Shown: piece after piece, positions 1 through 12,300 of the stretch
Layout of the letters: the number at the start of each line of letters is the position of its first letter
Numbering within the stretch: position 1 is the first letter of the stretch
Assembly: GCA_936440205.1 (NCBI GenBank)
Contig: OW387135.1
Coordinates: 36,434,792 to 36,498,791, forward strand
Origin: Lepidonotus clava
Lineage: Eukaryota; Annelida; Polychaeta; Phyllodocida; Polynoidae
DNA: 64,000 nucleotides
Direction: 5' to 3'
Notes under the pieces: generated by a model
What the model saw: only the letters and a program-made list of their open reading frames with translations
Databases searched by the model: none
What the model was told of the DNA's origin: nothing
Program-made: the position numbers and the translations under genes

Positions 1-672
1 CATTCCTTGGTGAAAAGTGGGTGTGAACAATGGTTACTGCCCTATTTTTCAAGGCCTAGAAACGTTTCAAACCGGGATTGGACTTTCATGAGTAGTTTTA
101 CTATAATCATAGATTTTAGTTGTAGCTTTCTATACAGTATATTAGAGACATGCATACATTTCTTTCAGATCATGATAAGGACACAGAGAACAGAAACTAG
201 TAACATCGAAAACTTAATTTCTTCATTTAATAAGTTGTTTTATCTGGCAGAAACAGGACCCCACAATAGACCAAGCACTGGCACATGAATGGACCGAATA
301 AACTAATTTCCGACAAAGCATTGGGTGGACAGAACCGGCATTCTCTGTGAAATTCATGCAAACAGTTTATGCAAATAATCTCTTTTGTATTCAGTGCTTT
401 CATTTGTGATAATGATTGCCTTCAAAATGGGCATTGACTCGGTGATAGGACAGACAATCTTTGGCATGTCTTTCCGGTTGGGTTCTATGAATAGACCAAG
501 TGAAGGTTAGTATATGTCATTATAACCAATGAAAATCGGGGCTGCACTCATCAAGTTGGAAGGCAGATAGTAGGGATGAAAAAAAAGAAGTTAAAGGAAT
601 GACAAAAAAGGTACCTAGAGATGAAATAAAGTCGTTTCCCTTTTGCCCGTCGAACTTCCTCGTTAGGATTAA

Positions 673-780
673 TATTTCTTAAACTTAGTCCTTATAACGA
701 CTTAATCCATGCATGGTATTATGATTTATTTCTTAAACTTAATCCTTATTACTATATAATCCATGCATGTTAATAAGATT
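673..780. repeat. Tandem duplication, period 54, two copies
   Basis: The core TTTCTTAAACTTARTCCTTA occurs at 675 and again at 729, and both copies continue into AATCCATGCATG. The copies differ by a few substitutions. It lies in AT-rich flanking DNA and no function is evident. Confidence 0.8.
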
Positions 781-2141
781 TCTTTTCGTCATTGATATAA
801 CATATTTCTTTCCTAGTCTATAGCCACATTTATCATGACAGACACTATTTTTCTTATCAGCGAGCGCCAGATTGCAACCCACATAGTGGTATGTGTGTAT
901 GAAATTGTACATCTTTACAGAACTATGATAGTCAACCTGACACTCAATAGCCTAGCATCTTCAACTCACACTCACATATACAACCTGTCATACTGAATCT
1001 CACTCTGCACCTCCCTACCAGTCCCAAACCCCGTAACAACCCCACCCCTCCCCCATGGTAGCCCCCCCACCCCCAGCCCATCCAAACAAACAACTGATGT
1101 CTGTATACTGAGGTAAACCACTTATATAATAAAAGCAGGCCCACTGATCGGTCACCTGTACATGTGTGTATGTCTATTTACAAACTACGAGGCCAACTTG
1201 CTAGTGCCTCCGGGTATGGCCATGCAGCAACCTGCCAACCCACCTGCATAACATTAAAGTTAAAATCCCTATGTCAAGAACATTGAGTTGTCACACTGTC
1301 ACTTACAGGTCAACTAGGCTGCAGTCACTGCGTATAAAAAAACAACAGAGGAAAGGATTCTTCCTGCAATATCCTAAGATACCTGATATACTCATTAATG
1401 GTATCCCATAAGGTATCCATGGCAACAAGAACAGTAATAACACGTAGTACCCATGCAACACTAGGTTTGCAATAAACAAATAGTCTCACTGATAAGTGGC
1501 TACTTAACATCAAAATACTAGCGTGTGAGAAGCTGGCCACAACATTTCATTGCTCCGAACTGTGAATTCCTTTACCCGCTCTGTGAACTTGTTTGTCAAT
1601 ATTTCATATAAATGGAATTGGATATAACACGTATGCAGTTGGGTTAGTTGATAGAGAATCCTTATACACTATGATGATAATTATGCCCTTGCCCTAACAG
1701 CTATAGTCATTTGCCCCCTCTCCATCTAAGATTTTTATTCAATACATCTCTTGCTATGTAAATATATTGCGTACGCACTTAATCATACGGGAGTAAGAAC
1801 CAAACTTAACCTAAGCTACGTGCTTATACCCAGGTAATATAGGCAGCGATCTCGGTTACAATACCAGGGTTAGCACTACAATTTATTTGGGTTTAATTCT
1901 AACATATCTCAAACTGATCTGGACATTATGGATTTATACATGATGACAGTGTGAGTGACAGCGACCCTGAAAAGTTTCTTCCCTTGTTCTGTTATACAAA
2001 GACGAATATGTACACCGGAACACAGTGGTTGGGAAAACACTATAAGGAAAACACCAATATCCATTCTTTTTCGGACGCTTTCTTGCCATTGTTCCTGAAG
2101 TGAGGGAAACTTTTTTCAATTTCAAAAAATAGGCACGAGTG

Positions 2142-2147
2142 TTTATT
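2142..2147 (-). terminator. Possible poly(A) signal of the receptor gene
   Basis: The plus strand reads TTTATT, so the minus strand carries AATAAA about 1.16 kb beyond the receptor stop codon. It is the first exact AATAAA I found in that direction; a variant site nearer the gene could be used instead. Confidence 0.25.
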
Positions 2148-3304
2148 TTAAAGAAATATTGATTGATAAAGGCGTATCTTTTTAATCTATAAATAATTAT
2201 GGTCACCTGAAGAGGAATTGAGGCACGAATTGCAGGGTCCCGTGTATTGCGTGTGGGTAGAAGATTAATTAGGTTATCAAACTTATCTCTAACTCGAGAG
2301 GAGAATCTCTCTTGCACCAACTTGATACAAACCTACAAAAAAAATGTATGTGTTTAAGCATCTCTTTGTAACACCTGAGTGTTTTCCTGTTTATAGTGTT
2401 TTTCCTCGATATTTACAATTGAACTGTCACCAGAGTGTCTCCGTTGGTCAGCGGACCGGTCGTTCTTGCCGCTGGATTGCTGTCTTGTGACGGTGGGGAT
2501 ACAACAGTGACTAAAACCTGAGGCAGCTGTCCGCCTCCCAGTCTCACCGCAGTGCAGCAGGCACCCAACGCCGTCCAACCTAACTGCACAGTAATATACA
2601 TGGAAAACAATGAGTCTCAAGCATTTTATCATTATTATACATTGATGTCGCTCTCACTTTTGGCAAGCCAGTGCTGGCTGAGGAAGTAAGTGCGCATGCG
2701 TTGTTTGGTGCTCCGCAGAACATATAAACTAGCCTGCATTTGTCACCCGTTCCCTGATGTTCATTTTGGAGCCACTTTTTTCTTCTCTTTCTTTACAAAA
2801 AAAGTGGCAAATAATAGCATCAGGATTGGTATTAAAACACAAGCCGACTCGTATATCACAGACATCGACGTGGACGACGGTGACTCCCCAGTGTATTCAG
2901 AATCAGTTCACAGATAAACCTTTTCCTCTTTCGTATGTCCTCTTCCTCTCTTAAATCTAGTAAGGCAATTAGTCTTTACCATGGCTAAGTATGGAAAAAA
3001 CAGTCTCGGATTGTTGATGTTGTCGCTTGTTGATTTGTTGATTGTTGTTGTCCTTTCTTGTTGTTGGTGTTGTTGTACCGTTGTGCTAAGATATACAGGG
3101 TCCTTGGACCATGTTCGCCGGGCAACACAAGCCACAAGAGCAAGAGTGCAGACCATGGTCAGTAGCACCGCGTCAGGGAAGGCAGTTAAAAAGACAATTT
3201 ACACGGGATAAAATACCCAATAAACCAGTGTTACTGACATGAAGACTTCTTCTCTTCCTCTCTTCCCATTTCTCCTTTGCTTCAATTTTTGCATTTTTTG
3301 GGTT

Positions 3305-3748
3305 TCATGCCTTTGGGAATATGGTCGCTAGGGAAACGATAATCGTACACAAGTACATGAAGAAAAAGAGCCTGTCTAAGACCCTTGCTACAATTCTCCA
3401 CTCTTTCGCTACTTTCCCTTGAGCGTCCTTTTCATTTAACCGATTTATAAATGTCCGAAGGATTCGTTTGATTTCCTTAATATCGTTTTCTATGGCTTGA
3501 TTATGCAAAGGAGAATAATCTGGTGTGGCATGGGACCGTGAAGAGGGTCCACCGTCTCTGTAATCGAAGACAGGCGGTTGAAATTTGTTGTATTCAAGCT
3601 TTGGACATTTAATTTTCTTGCCGTCCTTTCTGTGTTTGCTGTGCGACCCGTCCAGGCTCACCGTATGGTGCTCCTGGCGCGCCGGGTCGTTGTCCGTCAC
3701 CACCTCACTGCGCATGCACAAAATCCGGGCGAGGCCGTCTACCATCAC
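3305..3748 (-). CDS. Receptor exon 7: cytoplasmic loop and M4, with stop
   Basis: 444 bases including the TGA at 3305-3307, phase 0 in, acceptor GTTTCAG. It starts VMVDGLARILCMR, which continues the post-M3 helix. A charged, low-conservation loop follows. The amphipathic MA helix is next (AIENDIKEIKRILRTFINRL, then KVAKEWRIVARVLDR), leading into M4 (LFFFMYLCTIIVSLATIF) and the end PKA. The order and the short C-terminal tail are standard for nicotinic subunits. The loop of roughly 90 residues is moderate in length. Confidence 0.95.
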   Translation of the reverse strand: MMVDGLARILCMRSEVVTDNDPARQEHHTVSLDGSHSKHRKDGKKIKCPKLEYNKFQPPVFDYRDGGPSSRSHATPDYSPLHNQAIENDIKEIKRILRTFINRLNEKDAQGKVAKEWRIVARVLDRLFFFMYLCTIIVSLATIFPKA

Positions 3749-6700
3749 CTGAAACAACGAGGGCTCTCATAGGTCAGTTGATCAGGGGACAATGTTGTGA
3801 AAGGGACTGCAGTGAACTTTGTGGGAAATAGGAGATTAAAGTACGGTTCATTTGGTCTGCTGAGTGCAAGTTTCACCATAACCTCACTGGTAAATACTTA
3901 TTTTCTCTGTTCAGGTTAAACTACATACAATTAAGGTAAACACACATATATTTTACTACCATTCGCAAATATCTCTGCAGCTTCTATTGTTTTACTTTTG
4001 ATGCTGGAGTGTGTACACATTTGCCATTTCTGATGTTTTGTATAAAAATTATGATGATATTTTTAAAGAAAGTTATGTGACAGACATTGTCAACATGGCC
4101 GTATACTGAGTGGAATAAACTGTCTGTTCTTGATTCCTTTGTCACTTACCCGTTTGAGCCACTTTGGTACTCGGCTCCTCTTGTCACCCCTGAAGTAGAG
4201 GTTTATCACGATGACGGACAAGAACGTCGATAGGGTAATGAGAATCATGTTTAAACAAAAGTAGGCCCCTGGAAGACAAACAGAGAGAAATGGCATTAGT
4301 GATGTCTAGCCACTCGAATGGCACTCAAATGGATGAAATATTCTCATAAACAATTAAATAGTAATTATTTACTTTCGTTCAATTCATGTACTTGAACCTT
4401 TGTTTGCAGTATAATATTATCTATACATTCATGAGAGATCGAATATAATTATTATGATAGAAATACGGAAATTGCTTATAATCAGATACTAATCATCAAA
4501 TGTAATATGGAAGTTAACGATCAATTTTTAGATCGTACAGGTATAGGGAACTGCATACATTTTCAATGACCACCCTTAAACCTTGAATGAGAAAAAAACT
4601 GTAAATAAAAACTTAAAAACGGGCGAGGGGTACCAAGCATGGTCCACATTTCTTAAAGTTTACGAAAAAAGCAAGAGCACACCAAAACACAAATTAATTA
4701 CTGCTTTGGTAGGTGGATTGTCAAATCATTCCGCTGATTCTTTAAAAAATATTCTTTATCTCTATCATTTTCGAAAATGAAATGAAAAATGGAAAATACA
4801 AAGAAACGGGGTTCACGTCAACATTGTTAAGTACATAACAAACCATTGGGTCCACTAAAATACGACCATGTGCACCGGTGTCCCCGCTTAAGGTTCGTTT
4901 TGGTTCAAACTAATACTTGCCGTTCGTTTGCAGTCTCTGTGCCTGTGTCTCAACTTATCTGAGTACAACATCTGTGTGTACTGAAACCGAGCTAGTGCTG
5001 ACCGTTCGTGCATAAGGTCTACTGATGCACGCGAGTACTTTTATACCCGTGTACTTCAGATGACCATGTACTTAAATCAACCTTTGACTGTTACCAAAAT
5101 TGGGAGGTGAATGATATACTTTTGCCACACACTGGTTATGCATTGCATTGCGGTACACATGTGAATGTGAATGTATAATAACTGTGTCCGCGCGAATAAT
5201 AAACATTTTTGTCTCATTTGATTTTAGATCTACTTCCGATTTGGTTCAAATTTTGAATGTCCAAACCCGCCGTCTTTCCAATACTATAATCCAGCCACTC
5301 ATCGCCGTGCACGTATCTTCAGGTAAGTCAATACCCACAAAGAAATAACTCATCTACAGCCGTGCCTTAGCTTCTTTTCTTAATCAAATTTGATACTAGG
5401 CCTATAACTCCAAAACGACTATTTTTCTGATGAAATTTGGCTATCTAAAGAATTTAGAAAATGACTTAGAAAAATGTGATTTGCTAATAACAAATGTTGT
5501 GCAACCTTAAACGTATAGTGGAAGTCATGCACTGGGCGAAGGCTTCATTTAGGTAACGGCAGTTACCATGAAGAACCCCAGGGTCCTATAATTATACGGA
5601 GTCCTATGGGGTTACAATGTCAGTCCAACATGTGCGTTTTAACTGAGGAACTTGTCAGTAAGCTGGGAATGTATACTTTCCTTTTCTCATCTCATGTATC
5701 TATCCATATATGTAATTCAGTCTTTCTATTGACGGCTGAAACTTATATATGCAAAGTATCATGCGTGCGCATCTGCTGACTGAGGCAAGGGTCAAGGTCA
5801 AATGAAATGTTCCAACGGAAAGGGCAAAAAATAATGAAGTTATATTATGGACGTCGTAAACCCGTTCCTACCTATGAGCGGCACGGAAGAGGCGGCGGGT
5901 GGCGTAGAATCCGCAAGTAGTAGGAGCAACAAGAAAAATGCCACAAATATGTTCATACCTGGGTGTAAAGAGGAGACAACAGGAAGAGTGGCGTCAATGA
6001 GCACGGTCAAAAAACCAGGCATGAAGTAATAGTTAACACAATGGAAGACCTAACAAATGATAAGTATAACCAACTAGGGGCGACGAACGGTGCACACCCA
6101 GCGGGCGCTAAGTAGGGGCATATATAGAAACGGCATGGACAAAAAACGGTCAGAACCCACCCCCGCCGTCCGACAAGTAAACGGGTGGATTGGATGAAAC
6201 CGGGTTGGCCTACCTATGAGAGGTATTGATGACGCGGCCGGAGGTGTAGAATCCGCTAGTAGAAGTAGTAAGACGAAGAAGGCCACAAATATGTTCATAC
6301 CTGCGCAGGGTAGAGGGAGGTAACCAATATGAAGTTCCATGGCAAAAGTCTCTCTGGGTTTTGTGATTTTTCTTACATTTTTCTTTACTTAGTTTCTTTT
6401 CAATTTAAGCTGATTAATGGGCTTGCATACTGCTTGATGCACAGAGAATTAGGCTCTCGGAATCTTCAAGCTTAGGAGGGAGGGGAAAGTGCGCTTAGTA
6501 AAGGGGGAGGCCATGCATGTTACCTTCAGCATTTTCTTTTGTTACGTCCTCCAATCAAAAAGTAAAAAGACAGAAAAAAGAAAATTTGTTTTCGAATGAA
6601 AATGTATTATTGCTGTAGATAGGTGAGCATGCAATATGCAATTCATTTTCAAATTACTGAATACAAAAAAGTCCAACTCAAAATATAATTTGAAAAAAAT

Positions 6701-9303
6701 TGTAATAACACTGAAGAATTTTAAACATCTCTCAACAAAATAACGGCATTTCTACTTTATGTATGAACTACTAATTGGAAATTTTGATTTCAATTAGGTA
6801 ATGGCAACTTGATGCACGGCATGTCTTCCCCTTTCAGCACTTGATATGTCAAAAAAGGACCTGGTTTCAAAAATAAACTGTGGGCAATTTCTGAATTTTG
6901 TTTTTATCTTGAGACCGTTTCATTTGATAATGTGCCTCGTACGTAGCGCAACCCGATTGCAGATTTCTTTTTAGCAAAATTTTGATCTGGATTACATCTT
7001 TTTCCCGCATACAACATGGGCTACGACAAGCACCGTTTAAAATCAATTTCTTTTGACATTACTCTTACTAAAGCATTAAATTCCGACACCCTGATGTAGG
7101 ATTGTGTCACATTTATGCCATAACTATTCACTGTTGTCCAGAAAAGGTTTCTCTACTTTGAAAGATATATTTCGAACAATAAGAGAGAGAATGTTAGAGT
7201 TTGGTCAGATGTCCTAGTTCAGAACTCAGGCAGGACGACATGGCAGTTAGACATTGATGAATTGCAATCAATGCTTGAACATGGAAAGGTTCAGCCATGT
7301 TATAAAACAAAGACAAAAAGTGTTTCATGAACATATTACAATTAAACAACGTTTCTACAACATGTACAAAAACGGTAAAACGTTGAAGTCATTCAGTCTT
7401 TAGAATCAGAGGCCTTGGTTGGGAATGCTCTTCATATAGATTACCCCCAGATCATCTTCTCAAAAAGATTTAAAGGAATTTCTAGGAATTTCATTCGGGT
7501 AAAATAAACATTGGCAGAAAGGAATAAAGGATTTTTGTTTTGGTACAAGGACGAAAAGTTTGAATGCACTATTGGGAGAATAGTTCGCCATGGATTTCCC
7601 TTTACTTTGGGTGCTGGGATTAACAAAATCTGGGGTTATTCAAAGTGCATTTCAAACCGAAGAGCCTAATAATTTCTAGGCACAACCTGCAAGAGTAGCA
7701 CCGCCGTGTCCTTTTAGATTGGTTCTACAAACCTCAATTAGTGCCGTTCATCTATGCGATCATATCGAATTTACCATTACTGTTCTTCTTTAATCTTAAT
7801 GGGTTAAACGCAAGATGAACGGTACTAAAACTCAATTTGAACCTACTGTAATTTTCATTAGACCAACCCGGTCTTCCAATAAATTATCTTAAAATGTTAT
7901 CTAACTACCATGAATTACGTATGCAATATGAGTGTAATATTTATATAATTGGAATTACAGAGCTTTTGTTGAGAACAATTTAAATGGCTTATGGAAATTT
8001 TTTCTTGATATTCTACAAAAGCTGGTGATTTGAAAGTTTAAAGTTACCAGACTTGTAATCTTATTTATGAATGATATCGAAGTATTACACACATAGATGA
8101 ATCAACTACCTTCAAAATATCAGCCAAACAGATCTACTAGTTGCTTTTCTCGAATTTTCGTCATAATCTTTCCTGAATTAACCAATTTGGAGACATACTA
8201 GCAAGGTAACTAGCTATCAAATATAATTAATTTCAAATTGTATTTTCTTTTTAGAAGGTTATGACGTCACTTTAATTAGCAGTTGATTCATCGCTGTTCC
8301 AAAAATCGAAAACCATCACGGCAAACGTTACCTCTTTTCCCAAAGGTCAATTTTGATATGACTCACAAAAGAACAGTTCAAAAGAATGGGTGAAATTCAA
8401 GGAGGGTGTCTTCTTTTGGAAGTAGGCCTATAGCATAACATTTTAAGGTAGCGCAGATTTTGTATCAACATTTTCTACATAAAATACTTTGGATGGTCCA
8501 TGATATCAATGCCATCAACTTCATAATCTCACTTATCAACATTATCCAATACATGTATTAAGAAAGGATAAACAATCTTTAGATACTGCGTTAACGTTGA
8601 AGGGTTCGTGCGAATCCCCCGATCACCCCCCCCCCCCCCCCCCCATTGCTATAAAATAGTACTGTTAGTAGGCCTAATTGACCCAGTAGCCCTTGGCTTC
8701 CCCTAATGCAATCCCATGGTGACCTTGCCGTGATTGCTTTTCCGATTTTTGGTGTGTTTACAGCAAAGCAGTTTTATCAAGTCGGATTCACACTTACCTA
8801 GAATCATTTTGGCCGGTGACTCTGGGGGGAGCCAAAATACGACCAGAGTCAATGAAGACAACAGCACACACGGCAGTATCAAGATGTAGTTATAGAAAGC
8901 AGCAATACGCTTTAGCTGCAGGGTGAAAGTCAAATCTGGATATGGCTCCTCACAACATGGGTAATACTTGACGTTCTTCTTGGCCGGATGGCCGAGAAGT
9001 GCCCATTCGTTACTCTCGATGTAGTCACTCACGTCGACTTGTTCAAGACCGTCATAGAAATCGATGTCTAACTTGAAGCCATCGTAGGTCCATGAGCCGA
9101 ACTTTAGGTGACAGACTTGTTCATCGAAGGGGAAGTGGGTGATGTCGATGGAGCAAGTTGATTTGAAGATGGCCATAGGAATCCACAGAACAGTGCCATC
9201 ACTTGACACTACAGCCATAGCCTCCCGCTGCTCCTTTAGGCGAGTATCGGCGCTGCAACGAGGGAGGGTCGGTTAGAAGGGTACGGCAATGGACGACCGG
9301 GAG

Positions 9304-9372
<69 letters not shown>

Positions 9373-12300
9373 GAGGGGGGGTCAGGGTTTTCAAAAGTCA
9401 TGGTAAGAAAAGGCATCTTTCCAACAAATCTATACTTTTCGCCCATTTCTACTCTTTCGATCTGTCATTTACCAAATGCCATATGAAAAACATAAAACCT
9501 CGATATTAACGCACGTAGAATTTTTTTTTCTGAATAGGATGTAATTGCAGTGAACAATCTATGGATTTTACTGTTACTTTTATGTCAGAATCTAATTCTC
9601 AATTGACGACATGAAACTTTACATGCTTATTAGATTTAAAAGTGTATAAACCAGCAGATATATCTTTGTCAAAACCATATGATATCCTTAACTTACTAAT
9701 TATAGAGAACGATGTCCGGTGTCCATATTTTTGTTGCAGGTACACGAACGTGGTCAACCCCGCCAAAGTCCGTTGGGTTCCAGCGGAGCAGGATATCATT
9801 CCAAAGCTGCAAGTACAGAAAAAAGAGAGCCACGTGAGAACTAACATTTACAACTTTTAACGGAGGTTATCACGATAAAGGGTAAAAATATGTGAGCAGT
9901 GCAGTACAAAACTGAATAAACACCCAAGATACACATAATGGTTATAAGACTTTAGTGGCGATGTCCGAAACCCTTAAATCGTTGGATTTGTCCGACGTCT
10001 TTTAACGATGTCCAACATGTGATGATAATGCATATCGGACATTAAATCTTATTTCATGCAGAACAGCTTTAGACATATGCTGTTCTCGATGTGAGCCTAC
10101 TCTTGTTGCCTGGTATTATTCGAGTAATTAACTTTCCTATTGATTAGAATTACCATAGGCCTATATAAGATTGGCGCATTACGAAAATGGCCATTTTTAA
10201 GGTTGCGCGTGGTCGTTGAAATGATATATATAATATTATAGAGAAACATATCTATCCCCAATAAGACCATTGTACCGATCCCTCTTCAATACCTAGCTAA
10301 TGCAGGGCTTCTATACGTATGCTTTAGATTGTCACTAGGATAATTATGTTGTGAATAGTATATGAACTTCAAATTTAGCCCTAGATTCCGTGGGCTAATA
10401 TAGAACCTCGTGGGAAATACACGTGATTGTTGTAACACAAATCAGCATAATAAGTATCCATAGAGGAACAATAAATCATATTTTCATATAATCATCTTGT
10501 TACATAATAGACACAATCGGTTGTGGTATTTTCATTTTCATTTATTTTCTCTAAGACCGGCTTGAAGCCAAATGTCCGCCGACGTGAGACCGCCTGCCGC
10601 CAGGTAAAGCGCGCCACCTACAGGTCCCAACCGGCACCAAACCGGACATCCCGTGGTGCATTGGTGCCCAACGCCGCCCAGGGGAATTTTGAGACCTATG
10701 CAAATTCTGCATTGGATCCTTCGCCGGCCATCGGGTTGTGCACACCCCTTGCGACCTGCGAAAAGATTACAATGCATATATCAGATACCAAACGCGATAT
10801 TAGCAAAGTATGGACAAATAATGGGAGGCGAAAAAATCTAACGGTTTCTTGGTCCCAGTTTACTGATTTTGCTTTCAAAAGAGTGGAACTCATTCAATTG
10901 AGTTTTGGGGGTCTTACTTGATGCAACTTAATTGGTCTATCACATTTTGAAGCAGTGGTTTCTTTTTGGATAAAACGTCTCAGTTTATTTTTGTTACAAG
11001 CGTTTGGCGTCTGATATATTCAAAGTTCTTGATTTTGGAATCTTAGGTCGATGGCCAGGAAAGGTTATCTTATTTCCGGAACTTACAGTAGAGGTGCGCA
11101 TTCACCCGAAGAACAAGCAACAGTTCATTATCCACGACACTCAGCCTTAAGCGGGCGGTCTTCAGAAATTTAATAGAGAAAAGAAATGATCAGATATAGT
11201 CACATTCCGCTAGTCTTTAGTATCATAGTTCAACCCATGTAAAAGTGGGGCATGTCAATCGTTTTGACAGTTCAGGAATGAACATCATTGCAATAGTGAT
11301 AGTTCAATCAATCAACGAGCCACTGTAGTTTTGAAAGCACAATGCAGTGTAAACCTCAATGCTATTTTAACCAGGTCATGAACTTTTATCAACTATCCCA
11401 TTTGATAGTGAAGTCGCGGGCAGCTTTATCAAATCCCAGCATTCATTGTTCATAAATGTTGATAATTACATGTAATAGCAGACACCTTCCCTGCAAACTA
11501 GCAGACAAAATGTCTAATGTTCTTTTTTGGGTGACATAGTAGACAACAACATTTATCAAATGCGCAATAGATAAGAGAAAGCCAAGTAAAGCCTAAATAT
11601 AGTTAACAATTTGATTAAACCGTGCAATGACACCTCTAATGCCTGGGATAAGGCCAACCTACGCTTCCCTCAAACATGCATTCATTAATTCATTACGAAT
11701 ATATATTTTGATAAAGTATTGATATCAAGACATTTTTAACGTGCGTTAGAAAATAACAGTCTGTGCAAATTCGTTAACGACCGACTTGATTAGATATTTT
11801 AAATGTAAATCTTAAAGGAAGCATGCTTGTAACGTATACAATAAATTGTAAATCTAAATGTTATTTATTGATTGAATTTGACACACACGAGAATGAAATG
11901 GAAATTGACTCACCTTCACTTTATCAGTTCCTTGAATTACTCCATCCAATCTTGTTCATCCTTCGATCAAAAGCTGACGTTCACTGTCTCGTCTGTTCCC
12001 GATTCCTTGCACAGATGTTTTTTCTAACTTTATGAAGTCTGCCTGATCTTTATTCTTTCCTCAATTATCCTCCGCTTAATTTGATATCCACCCAAAATAG
12101 TATTCTAAATAGTATTCGCAATTTTAAATTCAGTGTATGAGCCACTGACGCATCGCGGGAAATTGTAACGAAATGAAACGCCGAAATTAACCGTGAGACC
12201 GCCGAAGAATTTCAAGGAGGCTAAAACCATCGAGCGATTGTTCTCAGTTTCCAAGCGCGGCTTGGATCATCTAAGCGATCCAATATCAAACCGGAACTAC

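Larger units (their letters stand above)
1..3304. other. 3' flank and presumed 3' UTR of the receptor gene
   Basis: No convincing coding exon is visible. The part next to 3305 is presumably the 3' UTR of the minus-strand receptor gene. The first AATAAA found on the minus strand downstream of its stop is at 2142-2147, which would give a 3' UTR of about 1.2 kb; this is only a guess from one hexamer. The stretch also holds a 54-base tandem duplication (673-780) and a GC-rich block (about 2427-2600). Open frames across 2908-3211 exist on both strands and come from a low-complexity TTG/CAA-rich tract (about 3010-3080). Confidence 0.5.

Noticed and set aside
2908-3168. Minus-strand open frame with a signal-peptide-like start
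   Set aside because: The rest is low-complexity Gln/Thr/Asn-rich sequence from a TTG/CAA tract, and it lies downstream of the receptor stop with no splice context.
9289-9509. Cysteine-valine-rich open frames
   Set aside because: Direct translation of the (GT)n microsatellite.
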